Source: Sphagnum compactum
Lineage: Eukaryota > Bryophyta > Sphagnopsida > Sphagnales
Direction: 5' to 3'
DNA: 64,000 bases
Assembly: GCA_965153455.1 (NCBI GenBank)
Contig: OZ234494.1
Coordinates: forward strand, 13,578,001 to 13,642,000
Below are positions 35,043-47,663 of the stretch, in pieces. The notes under the pieces are model-generated. The model saw only the letters and a program-made list of their open reading frames with translations. It ran no database searches and was not told the origin of the DNA. Every line of letters begins with the position of its first letter. Within the stretch, counting starts at the first letter, position 1. The position numbers and the translations under genes are program-made.

Positions 35043-35930
35043 CTTTCCTCAGAGACCTTTACCCCCCCTCCCTCTCTCTCTCTCTCTCTCTCTGCACTTT
35101 TGCTTCTAGGTGCTACCAAGATGTGCGATGTTGCAAGCTACAGAAAGCCGGCGGCATCCCGAGAATGCAATGCACGACAACAGCAAAACAGCACGGGTCC
35201 ACGGCCGTCTCTTCCCACAACCCGACGACATGTGTAGCTGCAACTGCACAGGTCATAGCTTTTTCTCCTCCGATTCTTCTTATTCTTCTTCTTCCTCCTC
35301 CTCCTCTCCTGATTCTCATCCCAAAGAAGCTCTCATGATTTCCATATCTTCCACAGCTCCTCCAAGGAAGAAGGAAAGCTGTTGTCAACTCTTCAAACAC
35401 TTACCCTTTTCTAAATACAAAACGACGACGACAACTACGACGACCACCACCACCACCACCAACAAACAGCCAACCCGAAACCAGCTTTCTTTCCTTCCTT
35501 CCTTCCTTCCGCAACACATCAACAAAACTCCACAGCAATAAAGCAATAACTGGAAGTATAAAGCAAGCTCCAAACCTGAGCTGCAAGAAGTCAGTCAGTG
35601 AACAAGAAACCGCGGCGCGCGCGCGCGAAATCACCACCAAAACAAAACAAAACAAATCAAAACACAGTTGCAGAAGTGCAGCATTCATTCCTTTGGTCCC
35701 TTGAGTGGTCGTAGTTGGTAAAACTACAACGACGTCCGTGACCATCGTCACGCTCGCTGTGAACAGATCCGTAACTCTTTTGGATTTTGGCATTCATTTC
35801 ATCGCCACTATATATCTATAAATATAAGCAATAATAGTGGCTATTGTTTTTATAGAGGCTATTCTGCAATAGAACGTCTGGAGTCTGGAGTCCCGGGTTT
35901 TTTTTTAAAAATAATTTGTTGCTTTTTTTC
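35043..35930. other. 5' leader and promoter region of the methylesterase gene
   Basis: Contains a (CT)n tract at 35073-35094 (GA-repeat in the sense of the gene), a TTC/CTC-rich block at 35270-35310, an ACG/ACC triplet tract at 35426-35460 and a (GC)n run at 35612-35627. A plus-strand open frame of 143 residues (35110-35541) is made largely of Ser and Thr homopolymers encoded by these repeats, so I do not call it a gene. Confidence 0.45.
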
Positions 35931-35944
35931 ATTTTTTGGTATCG

Positions 35945-36275
35945 AATTTTTTGCGAAACTTGCCCAAAAGAAAAAAAACCGCCGCCGCCAAGAAGCACTC
36001 CGACGACGACGAGAAGTGTCGTCGCAATGGCTTGCGCTTGATTGCCATGGCCTGGGAGACGTTCGACGGCTCTGCCCCCGAGACGCACATCATGATCCGC
36101 AAGATCGTCATCCGTCACGCTGACAAACACAACTGACCCTGAGGACAGACCATCTACCAAATCAATCAGCGCCTTTTCGTCACGCTCCAGCGAGGCGTTG
36201 GGGAGCAGCTGATTGCCTGTGAGTGCGCCGGCTGAACGTTGGCTTTGCAGCTGACACCAACGACGGTTAGTCAAC
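35945..36275 (+). pseudogene. GC-rich fossil coding fragment of unknown origin
   Basis: A roughly 300-bp island that is GC-rich, with G/C at most third codon positions, sits in AT-rich poly-A/poly-T repeats. In one plus-strand frame it reads RRNGLRLIAMAWETFDGSAP, then ETHIMIRKIVIRHADKHN, then two stops three bases apart, and the same frame resumes with GQTIYQINQRLFVTLQRGVG and EQLIACECAG before another stop. That pattern is what a disabled coding sequence looks like. The codon use is unlike every gene in the window. It may be a transposon ORF fragment or a transferred sequence; I do not recognise the family. Confidence 0.5.
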
Positions 36276-36289
36276 CTACATCTAAGATC

Positions 36290-36870
36290 AGGGCGCCAAA
36301 AAAAAAAAAAAAAAAAGAAAAGTTAGTTGAATTTACACTAGAGAAATAAGAAAATTCCCCCAAAAAAATCCAATTTCTTTGTCAAAAAATTTCGAAATTT
36401 CGCCCCCCAAAAAAAAAAAACACTGGTCCAAGAAATAAGAAAATTCCCCAAAAAATCCAATTTTTTTGTCAAAAAATGGCGAAATTTCGCCAAAAAAGCC
36501 AAAAAAAAAAAAAAACACTGGTCCAATTCTGGAGTCCAAACAGTGGTGTTTTTTTTAGAAATTTTGTGATGAAGACAACCAAAGTGGCGATCATCCATAA
36601 AAAGATGCAGCAACCGTGACGATCGTCCATAAGGGAACATTTAGCCAAATCTGGCTATAAACGCCAGTAAAAAATGTACAAAATTTTAATGAATCCTTTT
36701 TATATTTCTGGCTGCTTTTTACAGCAGTTTTCTCTGGTCCCCTCCGTCAAATCCTAGGGCGCCAAATTTAGGCGAATTTATTTGGTTTTTTCTATTAGGA
36801 TTTCCTTTAACAAAAATAGGAGGAGTTCAAATATGAGTCTTTTTTTTTGGCGAAATTTCGCCAGTCAAAA
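36290..36870 (+). repeat. dispersed repeat family B, clustered copies
   Basis: Two near-direct repeats, 'gaaataagaaaattcccc', 'ccaatttctttgtcaaaaaa' and 'cgaaatttcgcc' each followed by poly-A, occur at 36342-36420 and 36431-36510. They precede 'gatcatccataaaaagatgc', 'gatcgtccataagggaacat' and 'tagccaaatctggctataaa' (36583-36665). Another 'GGCGAAATTTCGCC' lies at 36849-36862. Confidence 0.55.
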
Positions 36871-37167
36871 CAACCAGACTCGTCTGGACGGACACACACA
36901 AGACGACGGCCGAGAGGCAGTCGGTGGAGCTCTCGCTTTACATTCTCAGTTTGGGCAAAAGGCTCTCTGAGAAGGAATTAGGGTTGTTGCCATTTTTGCT
37001 CTTTTCTCCGTTTGTTTTTGTGATGCTTTTTGTTCGGTTGTTGTTTTGTCGCCACCTTTTCTTTTCGGTTTTGTTTTTCTTGTATTTGCGAAAGTCGTGA
37101 CTAGTACTGCAACGATGGCAATATCAGCACAGTAGTTGCAAATCTCCTCGAACAACATTCTCCTTCT

Positions 37168-38054
37168 TTGGGACCCACAAACAACCCACACAAGCTGCTG
37201 CAGGCTGCTGCTGCTGCTGGTGGCCTACAGTTTCTCTGTAGCAGCAACGTCAAGCTGAATTGCCACAGTAAACAAACAACAGTTGAATGCAAAAAAATCT
37301 CAAGAGTTGAGAGAAAAGAAATCCCAATTTACAAAAACTCACATGATCTGTCAAATGTTCCAAAGACTGGAGACACAGTTGCATGCAGCTGGGAGAGAGA
37401 AGTTCCACCACCACCACCACCACCACCACCACTGCAGCAGACTGGTATGAATGAATTTTGAGAAATTCATATTTGTGTGTTTTTCTTTTCTACATTAGTT
37501 CATTCAAAATCATCATCATCATCATCATTTTGCAACATTCATTTCTTCCCAGCAAGAAAAGGAATAGAAACAACTAATTGGAGAAAGAAAATCTGTTGTT
37601 GCATTCAATGTGGTACCTATTCTTTGTTGTGGAGATTTGCTCGTTTGATCGTTTGTTTGTTGTGGAGGTTTGTTGTGGGGGCAGATTTTTCTCTTCTGCA
37701 ATCTTCATAGATATGTGTCTCTGCAACTGACTCTGGATGTGAGAAATTGGATCCTATGGCTTTTCTGTACTTTGGATTCTATGCTTCTTGGGTGTACAGT
37801 AATGTTTCTAGTTTTTCTTGGAACTAATTTCTCTTTCCCTTTCTTTCATAGATTGTTGTTGTTACTTTCCAACTTGCCTCATACTACACTTCAGGTTTCA
37901 TGATATGGATCATGCAGATTTGCTATATTTCCTATTGAAGGAACAACATCTCGTGGACATAACCACTGAGGCTTCCCGTTCCTTGCACATCATAGCTAGT
38001 GCACCTCCGTCACAAGCCAACTCTTTTGTCTTAGGTCTTCTTTGTTATTGTTGA
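37168..38054 (+). other. possible weak exons of an unrecognised gene
   Basis: An open stretch after a possible acceptor (TACACTTCAG near 37895) reads MDHADLLYFLLKEQHLVDIT, then TEASRSLHIIASAPPSQANS and FVLGLLC, with a possible donor after TCTTAG. It has ordinary amino-acid composition, unlike nearby spurious frames. An upstream frame (37168-37461) is Ala- and Pro-rich and partly made of CAC/CTG repeats. I recognise neither. It may be a fragment or a short gene. Confidence 0.25.
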
Positions 38055-38059
38055 TTGTC

Positions 38060-41050
38060 AATTTGTAGCAATGAATCCTCTTTGCACAAGGTCTTTATCT
38101 TATTTTTGTTGATTGTTTGCTTTTGTTTTTTCTTTGGGTTGTGTCTACTTGTGTTCTCATTTGCCTTGTACTTATGATGGATGGGTTCCTATCCTTGATT
38201 TTTATTTACAAGGTTTTTCTTCCAAATATGCAAAGATAAATTCAAGTGGACAAGTAGGTTTTTTTTTAGACCTAATATTATTAGTTCTTGGGACTAAAAC
38301 TTGAAATGCTTTTCAAATTTTCTCTATGCAGTATTCTCAATCACTTCGTCTAGTAGATTTCCCTTTAAAGTAAAAATGACATTTTCATTCATGGAAGATC
38401 TTAATTTGATTAGGATGGACCACTGTGCATTTGTTTATGTGGATTTTGATATATATGTAAACAAAGGTTTTAAGAAAATGGTGGTATTGTGCTTCACTAC
38501 AATGGAAGATTATGATTTTTATTTTTATTTTTAAAGGTATTACACCTCCCATTATCATTGATAACTATGGTTTTTTAAACTATAAGGCAAAACCATTACA
38601 AAAGAATGTGCAATATGACAAGGGACAAAGCTCACCTAAAACATGTTGTTAATGCAGCTTGTAACAATGCTAGGAGTTGTAAGATGATCATTGTCAGATG
38701 TGTTAGTTTAGTTGTTCAATTAAGTCCTAGTTAGTTAGGGATAAATTGGGTTAGTTAAGCTAATTAATTAATCTTGAACCAATTTAGGTGTGAACAGGAT
38801 TCGAGATATTGGTCGTGAGATATAATCCCATCTTGTGTGATCTCAAATTCCAAAACATAGTTTCTACTTTATAGTTTTGTTTGTTATGCAAATGTTTTGA
38901 TTTTTTATGTTTTGGGCTTGTTCTTGGTTGAACCAACTCCACTTCATCCTAGAAAGAAAAAGAAAAAAAAATGAATGCAATATAGTTATGTGAAAATATT
39001 ATGTATTTGGTTCATTTGTTCATACTCTCACAAAAAAAAAGGTTTGTATGTACATAGTGAGGATATTACTCCTTCAAATGTCATTGAAGATATTATTTTG
39101 GGTAAAAATAAGAAAATTACATCATAATTTACACATAGATAATGAAAAATATATACACAACATTGTGTAAATGTATTTTAAAAATATATGCACATTGTAA
39201 GTGTAAAGCTCAAAATATGCCTAGTAGAAAATGTAAGTGTAAAATTTTTAATGTGTAAATCATTTACGAACATAAATATAAATGATTTAAACTTATATTG
39301 TTTTACATGACATGCTACATGACCATCTACACTTACATGCACAATATTGGAAAAGACATTTCATTTTTGTAAGTGCCCAAATTTTAAAAAGATCCCAATT
39401 TGATTAAGAAAATAATTTTCACTTTCGTAAGGTTCCAATTTTTGAAAAGTTTTTAACCTAAATCAAGGAAAATTTATTATTATTCCTAGGTTTTCATGTT
39501 AGTAATCTTAGGCCACCACCTTTGATTGGGCCTTCAAACCCAAAAAAAATTCAAAATTTGTCCTTTACATTATATAATTGCATTTGACTTTCTAATGTTC
39601 GTCAAATTATTATATTTATACACCATTTTTTTCTTTATCAAATGTAAACAAAACTCAAGAATATATTGAAAAGTTTCAAAACCCATTTTTTTCCACTATT
39701 TGAATTTATTTTTCATAATGAAAGATGCACCTTTACTAATAATCAATCAAATTGAAAATGAAACAATTTTTCTCCTTCTATTTGCAGGTGAAAATGATTA
39801 AGGCCTTTTACAATGGTTTTTAAATGAATTTTAATTTTAATGTTGGCCAATTCTTATTTTTAACAAAAATCATTGGGTACAAGTATAAAGTTTTTTGTAA
39901 ATTGGAAGATCTTTCTATTTTTAATATAAATAATGTTCTAAACAAATAAAACTTGTGGGTTTTAGGGCCAAATCGATTTTTTTAACAATGATGTCAAGTC
40001 TAATGGGTCCACCCCTTCTAAAAACTTATGGTTTTGAATCCAACATAGGGCTAGTTTTAAGTGTGGGGATAGTTTCAAAGACACTTCACTTGCAAAAACA
40101 ACTAAGTTGTGCAATCAACATGTCCAATTTTTTTCAATCATTTTTTCTTGGGATAGATGGTGTGTAGTTTATGGTTACCAAGAGCCTCTTTAATGAATTT
40201 TTAATAAGATAAAACATTTAGACTTAACCCCCAACCTCCTAGGAGAAATGAAAGTCTTTAAAAGATATCATGACTTGGTGGTTAACTATTGGTATTCACC
40301 AAAAGCATATTTTAATAAGCTTTGAATATTCTTCCAATGTGGAACATTTGGGCATGTTGAAAAACTTTAGATTATGGTAGTATTTTCTATAAGTTTGGGT
40401 TTAGTCAACCTTAGTTTTTTTTAAAAGTTCGGTCTAAGTCTTGGAAAAATTTATTAACTTGGAGGGAGTCTTGTCCCATGTGAACCCATTGGGTCTAGTT
40501 TTTACACCCAACCTAGTTGGAAATCTTAAGCATGTCAGCATTGATATGAAGCAAGATTTTTGGCTAATCATTAAAAAACATCTAGTTATCAACTCATGGT
40601 GCACATTGGTTAGTTATCAATAACCAACCTAAAAGGTATCAACTTAGTCCAAAATGGACATAATACTTTACTTGCCTAATATGTTTGGTTTGAAAACTTG
40701 GGAATAGTAACCTTATTGGTAGGTTATTGCTTTTAGAGAATTGAATACCCTACCTAGATTCTTACATTTGTCACCCCAACATGTTATGCCTAAACCCAAA
40801 ACCCTTCTTTTTTCCAATTATCAACTCTCCTTTTGCTTCATAGTTCATAAGTGTTCCATTTTTAGTTGCATTTTTGCTTTGAAAACATAGATTGTGCATG
40901 AGATTTAAACATTTTTGTTATGGAGACTTACTTCAATTCGAGTCACATGTTTAATGAATTATACGTCAAAGGTTGAACACAATTGGAATTGTTAATGGGA
41001 ATAAGAAGTCTTTGTACATACAAATGTGTTCAATGTTTAACTTTTCATTG
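38060..41050. other. AT-rich gap, nothing recognised
   Basis: Very AT-rich with short frames only. I see no exon structure, repeat array or terminal repeats that can be supported. Confidence 0.4.
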
Positions 41051-41059
41051 CTTTTTCTA

Positions 41060-41800
41060 TATGTGTGTTTCCTTATAAACAAAAGGTGATTTTTTCACAA
41101 TTCTTAATCCTTTTAGTGATCTATTTCATTTGTGCATTATGTCTAAGGTTCTGATTGTGAGTTGTGAATTTTAACCATTTTTCCTAAATGTAAAATTGTG
41201 TCTCGAATGTGTTTTAAAACATTCATTTACACAAATTAACACAAATTTTCAACTTTTTGTTTTCTCCCCTAACTATCGTTATCCATTTCAACACATTTCG
41301 GAAGATGCACCATCACCACAACTTTCAATATTTTCAACATTTTATTTCATTTGCATGCATTATGTCTAAAGTTTAGGGTTGTGAGTTTTGACATTGTCTT
41401 TCAAGTATGAACTTGTATTCCAAGTGTTTTTCAAAACATTCATCCATACCACAGACAAATTTTCAACTTTTTCCTTTCTCCCCTAATTGTTGTTGTCCAT
41501 TTCAAAACTTTTTGACAAACACACCATCACCATAATTCTCAATCTTCGACACGGATTATGTTTAAAATTTAAGGTTGTGAGTTTTGGTATTGTCTTTTGA
41601 ATGTGATTTGGTGTTTTGAATTTGCTTTGGGACACTCATATAGATAACACACAAATTTTTCATTTTCAACTCTCTCCCCTTTGTTGTTGTTGTTGTTATC
41701 CATTTCGGTGCATATTTAAGGACACCCATCATCACAATTTTTTTGTTTTCTCCCCTTTGTTGTTTTATTAAGTTTAGGGTTGTAAACATGTTAAAGGTTA
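41060..41800. repeat. tandem array, unit about 205 bp, 3-4 copies
   Basis: 'tttcaactttttgttttctc' / 'cccct' / 'gttgttgtccatttc' / 'caccatcaccacaa' / 'attatgtctaaagtttaggg' / 'ttgtgagttttg' recur in the same order starting near 41247, 41460 and 41659. An older copy lies before and a truncated one after. It is satellite-like and non-coding. Confidence 0.65.
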
Positions 41801-42260
41801 GAACTATAAATTTTCATTTTGAGCTCATTTTTATGACAAGTTTCCTAACTTTCTTGATGATATGGTAATGGGGTTTGAAGTTTCAAGATTTTGACATGAA
41901 TACGCACTAGTTCAATTTGAAAGTATTGCAAATGGTGATGTAAACATATAGAAGGCATGGGAGTTGTACGTTGGTTTTTTTTGTGGTCAATGATGGTAGT
42001 TATATCTTTCCAAGAAATGCCCAAATGTTGCAAGGTATGTCATTCTATCCCCTAAGCCCATAGTTCAAGCAACACCCCAAAAAAAAGAGGTATTGTGATT
42101 TACAACTTCAAGGGTTTCCATTGTGGTCTTTGGTTTTCAACATTTTATTTTATGTTTTATAGCACAAATGGGGTAAATGTTGTTATGTTTGGTTGTAAAT
42201 AAACTTCACTACACATTTTGTAACCTTCTTGTAAGTTGGTCATAATTTGTAGTATATCCA

Positions 42261-42993
42261 TCCTATATATAAAAGCTAACATGGTGTCTGTGTGTCCGTC
42301 TGTTCGTCTGTGTGTCACAAGACGTTCTGCGTTTTAACATTACGCCGGAACCGGCGGCAATTAGGGCAGTTGGGAAACATCTTTGAAAGGGGGGGGGCCA
42401 GCACGGGCGGATTTAATTTGATTTTGGAAAAAATTGGATGCTTAGTGGCAATTTTTTTTTCTTTTTTTAAAAAATATTGTTAATGTGACAATTTTTGACA
42501 TCCTTTTTTTTGTGGGAAAAAAACAATTTTCCAAGTCTTTTCTCCTTTTTTTTTGTGTGCAAAATAGCAAAATTTGCCACAAAAAAAAGGTCAGATTTTT
42601 GTGCCTAGCTTGGTTGGGCATTAAGGTGCCTAATAATAATAATAATAAAATTTGGGACACTTATGTTTGGCAGTCAAAATAATATTATTTTACAATTCAA
42701 CATTTTAATAATAGAGTTATAATTATATGTCTTGAAGGATTTTGGTTTCTTTTAGAGGGATTTTTTGAAAATTAGGTATATTTTTTGCTATGGTGAAATA
42801 GATTTGAGTTTCCATAATTCTTCTTTTTTTGCCTTAAGATACTTTTAAATGTAAATGGAAAGGCCACCATGTGACACCATGGAAAATGCGAAGGACGGGG
42901 GGGGTCGACGGGGTAAAGAACCGGAGTGGGCAATGGGAAGGACCGGGCGGGGGGGGAGCTCGACGGGTGCATTATGCACCGGGTTCACACTAG
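42261..42993 (+). mobile_element. non-autonomous Helitron, 733 bp, both ends readable
   Basis: The 5' end TCCTATATATAAAAGC follows a host A at 42260. The 3' end is CTAG (42990-42993) followed by a host T, fitting the Helitron rule of insertion between A and T with 5'-TC and CTRR-3'. A perfect hairpin, GGTGCAT-T-ATGCACC (42966-42980), ends 9 bases before the CTAG, as expected for the Helitron terminator. The interior is non-coding (no Rep/helicase) and carries a family B-like poly-T block at 42420-42600 and a G-rich tract before the hairpin. It appears structurally intact at both ends. Confidence 0.85.
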
Positions 42994-45900
42994 TCTAAAT
43001 AAAACAAGAATGGATGCAGAATGGCAAAATGATGAAAACTAAAAGAACTTTAACAAAAGTGAAGATGTCAATGGGTGTGTCATAATTGGGGAAGTGTGAG
43101 TGTGGGGCATTGTTTCTTTTGTCAAGAAGTGCACAAGGGTTGGGAATTTTGCAAGAACATCAAAATATTATGGGACATTTGTGCATTCATGCAAAATTTG
43201 ATAAAGATTGTGAGGTTGTGAAAAGGCTTGAGCAAAAGCGAGGAATGTAATGGGCATCTCGTAATTTGGGGAAGATGTAGATACATGTGAGTGTTAGGTG
43301 TTGTATCAATAAATGCAAAAAGTCAAGAAATGTACAAAAATGTTAGAAATTTATGGGAGATTTGTGCATTCAAGTATAAACTTGATGGGGATTGTGGAGG
43401 CTTGTCAAGAAAAGGTTTGTGGGAAATGTCGAACATGTGGTAGAAACATTAACTATGGGAACATTGAGAAGTTTATGATTTTGATAATTTGGAAGGGGCA
43501 TTCTTTGGGGATTGCATGGTATTTGTTGCTAAGAAGAAACTTAACTTTGAGAAAGTTGAAACATGTGTTGTTTCAAAGAAAAATTGTTCATTATGAGAGG
43601 GTTCGTGAGTGTCAATTGATCCCCATAAACATATGTTTCTTTATTCTTTATAGGTAGCACAAGTCTATTATGGTTTTGTGCATGTTTGATCATCCTAAAT
43701 CAATGAATACTTTGGCTATTGACCTTGTTTGTTTAAGGAAAAATGTGATTCCTTATTATTGGGTCCTATGAGTTCATGTTATGAATGATTAATGAAATCA
43801 TTACTATAAAAAAACCTTTGCTTTTGGATTATAGCAATGCGGTATTTGGAACCAAAAGAAAACAATTTCAAGGATTCCAAAACATTGTCATATGCCAAAT
43901 GCATTTGAAATGAGAAAACCAAATTTGGCTTTGTTTTTGTTTAAATGACCTACCTAGTTCTTGGGTTGGGTATTTAAAACTTGAACCTTATGTATGCCAA
44001 ATGGGTATTGCCAAAAAAATATAACAAATTAATTTTGTTTTAATATTATTTCATTTAAGATAAATTAATATTAAGCAGATATCCAAATTTGAAAAAAAAA
44101 ATTATTACATACCTTATGTGTAACAATGTTTTATAAAAATTCCTATTTGCATGGTATTGAAAATTTGTAAAAATTGGCCAACACTATAATGAATTGGGGG
44201 CAAGGGTTTGGTTAATTTTGAAGTTAGGTATATTATCTTATTTTTTAACAAATACCATGCCTAAGATATCCCACAATTTTTTAATAAATAAAAATATCTT
44301 GAATTGGTCCTAGATCCAATTCTTTCAAATTGTGATCAGTTTTTAATTTGCAAGGAAAAAAAATTAATGGAAGAAATCATGTTATGTATGCATTTAACAA
44401 ATCTAGGAAATCAAATGGATTTTTTCTTAGGGTGTTATTCCATAATATTTAAATAATGTTAATAAGTTACAAATTACAAGACAAAAATCAAGGCTCAAGT
44501 GTTGGCCGGTTGAGAAAAACCCTAACCTTAATAATAAAAAATTAACAAATATATGTTTGGGGTTTCAACTAAGGTTTAGACTAATAACCTTGATTAACTT
44601 TAATGCTAAGTTTGGAAGGTCTTGATTACAATGGGGCGAGCTATTAACCTTGATTGAATTTTGCATTTCTTAGGTATTAATCACTAATGAATTTTTCATG
44701 TTCGATTATTATAAACATGTATACTTGCTTTGATACTTAATGGGGCTTTGGTGTCTCATTTCATATTCACACAACATTGGTTAATACTAATGTTGTGCAA
44801 TTATTTTATTTTGTTAATAACCCTTGGTATTGGGTTTATTAAAATTTCAAAATAAAAACTTTCAAGTTTTAGCTTTTTGAAAATTTTCAAAATCAAATAA
44901 GCTTCAATTGTGGGTTTTTGAATTTTTTTTAATGAACCAATGAGTTTTATGAAAAGAATGGCTAAAGTTCAATAATTAATTTGATTTATGAGAACCACTA
45001 GTCAGGTGTTAGAACTAGTCATTTCATATTTAGGAAATTGCAAGTCAAGGGCATACATATACACTACCCTTACCTACCGGTTTTGGGCTCCAAAAAGAAA
45101 GAACATTTAAACCCTAGTTAGTCCATAAGTAGCCACCATGGTTAGTTATTTGACATGAATATTATGGGAAATTTTTTTTGGTGAAATTTTGCCAAAATGT
45201 GTTGTACATGGGTGGCTATAGTAGGCCACTTTTGGAAGTTCTAATAACTTGATTATTGTTCCTTCATTTTATATTTTTTGGGAGTTTGAAATAAACATGA
45301 AGAAGGTTGGAATCATGTCGAAGTAACGACGAGAAGCTAGGAAACAACTTGTTTTTGTTGAGGACAAAAACGGAGGTTGCATCACAATTGGTAAAGGAGG
45401 ACCAAAGGGATGGATAAGAGGCATGGTGAAAGAGAGTAAAAAAATAGGAAGGGGTACACAAGGGAGATGGTGAGGAGGGGAAGAATCATTGAGGATTTAG
45501 GAATGAGACTTTGGAAGGATTTATAGACTAAACCTAGACTTGGTATTCATAAAATTTTAAACAAATAATAAAGAAAAAGGGAGGACGGTTGTGGGAGTGT
45601 GGTGCAAAGTAGGAATTAAATTTTATGTTGGGTGTTTCTAAAAGTCGGTAAGGAACTTGGAAAATAAGTTGCATACTTAATTTTAGTTAACCCTTGGTGA
45701 AGGTGAGATTTGGAAGAAGAATATAGGTAAATTCGAGAGAAAGAAGTGACGAGAAAGAGAGGAAAAAAAAAAAGTTTCTTACAAATTTTGTTGTTGAGGT
45801 GCAAATGAATAAGCTAGGAAAGGTCCGGAAGAATGGATTATATCATGGAATGACCAGTTTGTATGGATCTTAAGGAAACCATTTGTGAGAGAGAGAGAGA

Positions 45901-47280
45901 GAGAGGGTGGAAGTAAAGACGAAAAATAATTTAAACAAACTAGTCTTAGTACAACTTGTTAATACAAATCCACAAAACATATCCATTGTGTAATGTTTTT
46001 TCAAGGGGGTAGAACGAACGGACCCCAAGTGTTAAGTAGATAAGTTCTCGAGGGAATAGAGATATCCGCAAATTCACCCTGTCTTTGGGCCTCCTTTCAC
46101 CCCCCCTAACCCTTCTTTTAGTGGTATCCGTAAAGTAAGGAAATTTTATTAAATCTCAGTATGAAATGCTGAAACTCGGTACGAAATGCTGAATCTCAGC
46201 ATTTAACGCACAAGGTTCGAGAGGAATTATAGTACTCAGGAACCATAAAAATTGGTGGTTTTTTCTGAGTTTCACCTCCCCATTGAATGCTAATGTACTT
46301 TTTTGCAGGTTTTTTCTAAAAATCTCACCCGGTGTATGACCAAACTCAGGGTACTGGTAAAGCATGTAAAGCATGGACACACAAGTATGCCATTTCAAAG
46401 GATGAATGAACTTTCCTGGAATGAAGACATGGGTATTATTCATTCATTCATATTGGATGAAACCTCCTGGGGCAACTCGGTGTGTGGGGGTGGCCTCTGG
46501 GGTACCCAAGGACCTCATATAATACCCATTCATTCCTTGGGTACCTATTGAGTCTTCTATTAATTAGTGGGGGTTTGATTTTTTTTAATTTTTTTTTTTG
46601 AAGTTTTTAAAAAAGCTGATGGGCTTTTTTGATCGGCCAATGACAAAAATTGTGATGAAAATGTGGGCAATCAAAAAAATAAAAGCCGTCATTTATTAGA
46701 AGTTGTGTTATGTCATATACATTTTATGAACATATAGAAATTATTAATTTAATACAATTGGTATCTTATGATATTCTTAAAAGTATTTATCATCCATTTT
46801 TTTGCCTTGGCTTTTATGCTTTTAAAATGGAAGCTTGTATAGCATCAACGATCACATGAGAAAGAAGAGACCCATTCACACCTACTAGTGCTAAACTTGC
46901 ACTACCCATCACATGTCCGACTTTGTCGATAACACACAACAAGAATGAATTGAAAATAAAAATAAAAAATAAAATAATAATAATAGTAATAATAAATTAT
47001 ATATATATATTCCCGCCCGACAAGTCCCCCATTCCGAGCCAAAAGCCCACCACCCCTTCTTCTACACGTTTATAACAACAATTTTTAGTAACCCTTCCTT
47101 ACACGAACAAAATGTGCATTGAAAAGTTAAGTTAACTAAAAAGTCGGCCCACAAGCTTTTGGGATTACGTGACCACCCAGAACACACCAGTGCAAACCAT
47201 GAGTCAGTCGGAAATCCATTGTGACTCAGCTCGGGATTAACCGAAACTGAGTTACCATGGTTCACCTTGGTAACCCTATC
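42994..47280. other. AT-rich gap with short frames only
   Basis: No supported gene. A 114-residue frame at 43313-43657 (plus) has no family features I know. An (AG)n run lies at 45889-45905, a perfect short hairpin at 46501-46545, and a (TAA/TA)n tract at 46975-47010. Confidence 0.4.
46501..46545. repeat. perfect 11-bp stem hairpin
   Basis: GGTACCCAAGG at 46501-46511 is the exact reverse complement of CCTTGGGTACC at 46535-46545, with a 23-bp loop. 'GGGTATTATTCATTCATTCA' just upstream also partly pairs with 'ataatacccattcattcc' near the second arm as a repeated word. Confidence 0.55.
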
Positions 47281-47326
47281 CTAGAAACCCTCCAACCTTC
47301 CCCCCCTTACCATAGGTTCGCCCAAG

Positions 47327-47498
47327 GTGAACCTCACCATGGTAGGGTTCCCTAGTGTTACCAATGTGAACCTTACCATGGTAGGGTTCCCTAGTGTTAC
47401 CAATGTGAACCTTACCATGGTAGGGTTCCCTAGGGTTACCAACATGAACCTTATCATGGTAGGGTTACCAACGTGAACCTTACCATGGTAGGGTTCCC
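47327..47498. repeat. 39-bp minisatellite
   Basis: Unit 'gtgaaccttaccatggtagg' + 'gttccctagtgttaccaat' occurs at 47327, 47366 and 47405 in nearly identical copies, followed by a shortened copy and a final partial one. An inverted copy of part of the unit ('ggttcaccttggtaacccta') lies just upstream near 47260. Confidence 0.85.
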
Positions 47499-47663
47499 TT
47501 GGTATAGGTAGCTCAGGTATGTAAGTGGGTAAGCATCCTAGGTAAATAGGTAAGGAATGTAAAGTGATTACGGTGTAAGTAGGTGAGTATGTTAATGCAT
47601 TTGGCGCTTACTAGGTAGGTAGATGCATGTGGATGGTCGGAATGTAACTAACTAACTAACTAC

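Noticed and set aside
35110-35541. 143-residue plus-strand frame upstream of the methylesterase gene
   Set aside because: Mostly Ser and Thr runs from TCC/TTC and ACG/ACC triplets; lies in the probable leader of the divergent gene; no domain.
43313-43657. 114-residue plus-strand frame with Cys-x2-Cys
   Set aside because: Only one CxxC pair, no neighbouring exons, AT-rich context and no recognised family.
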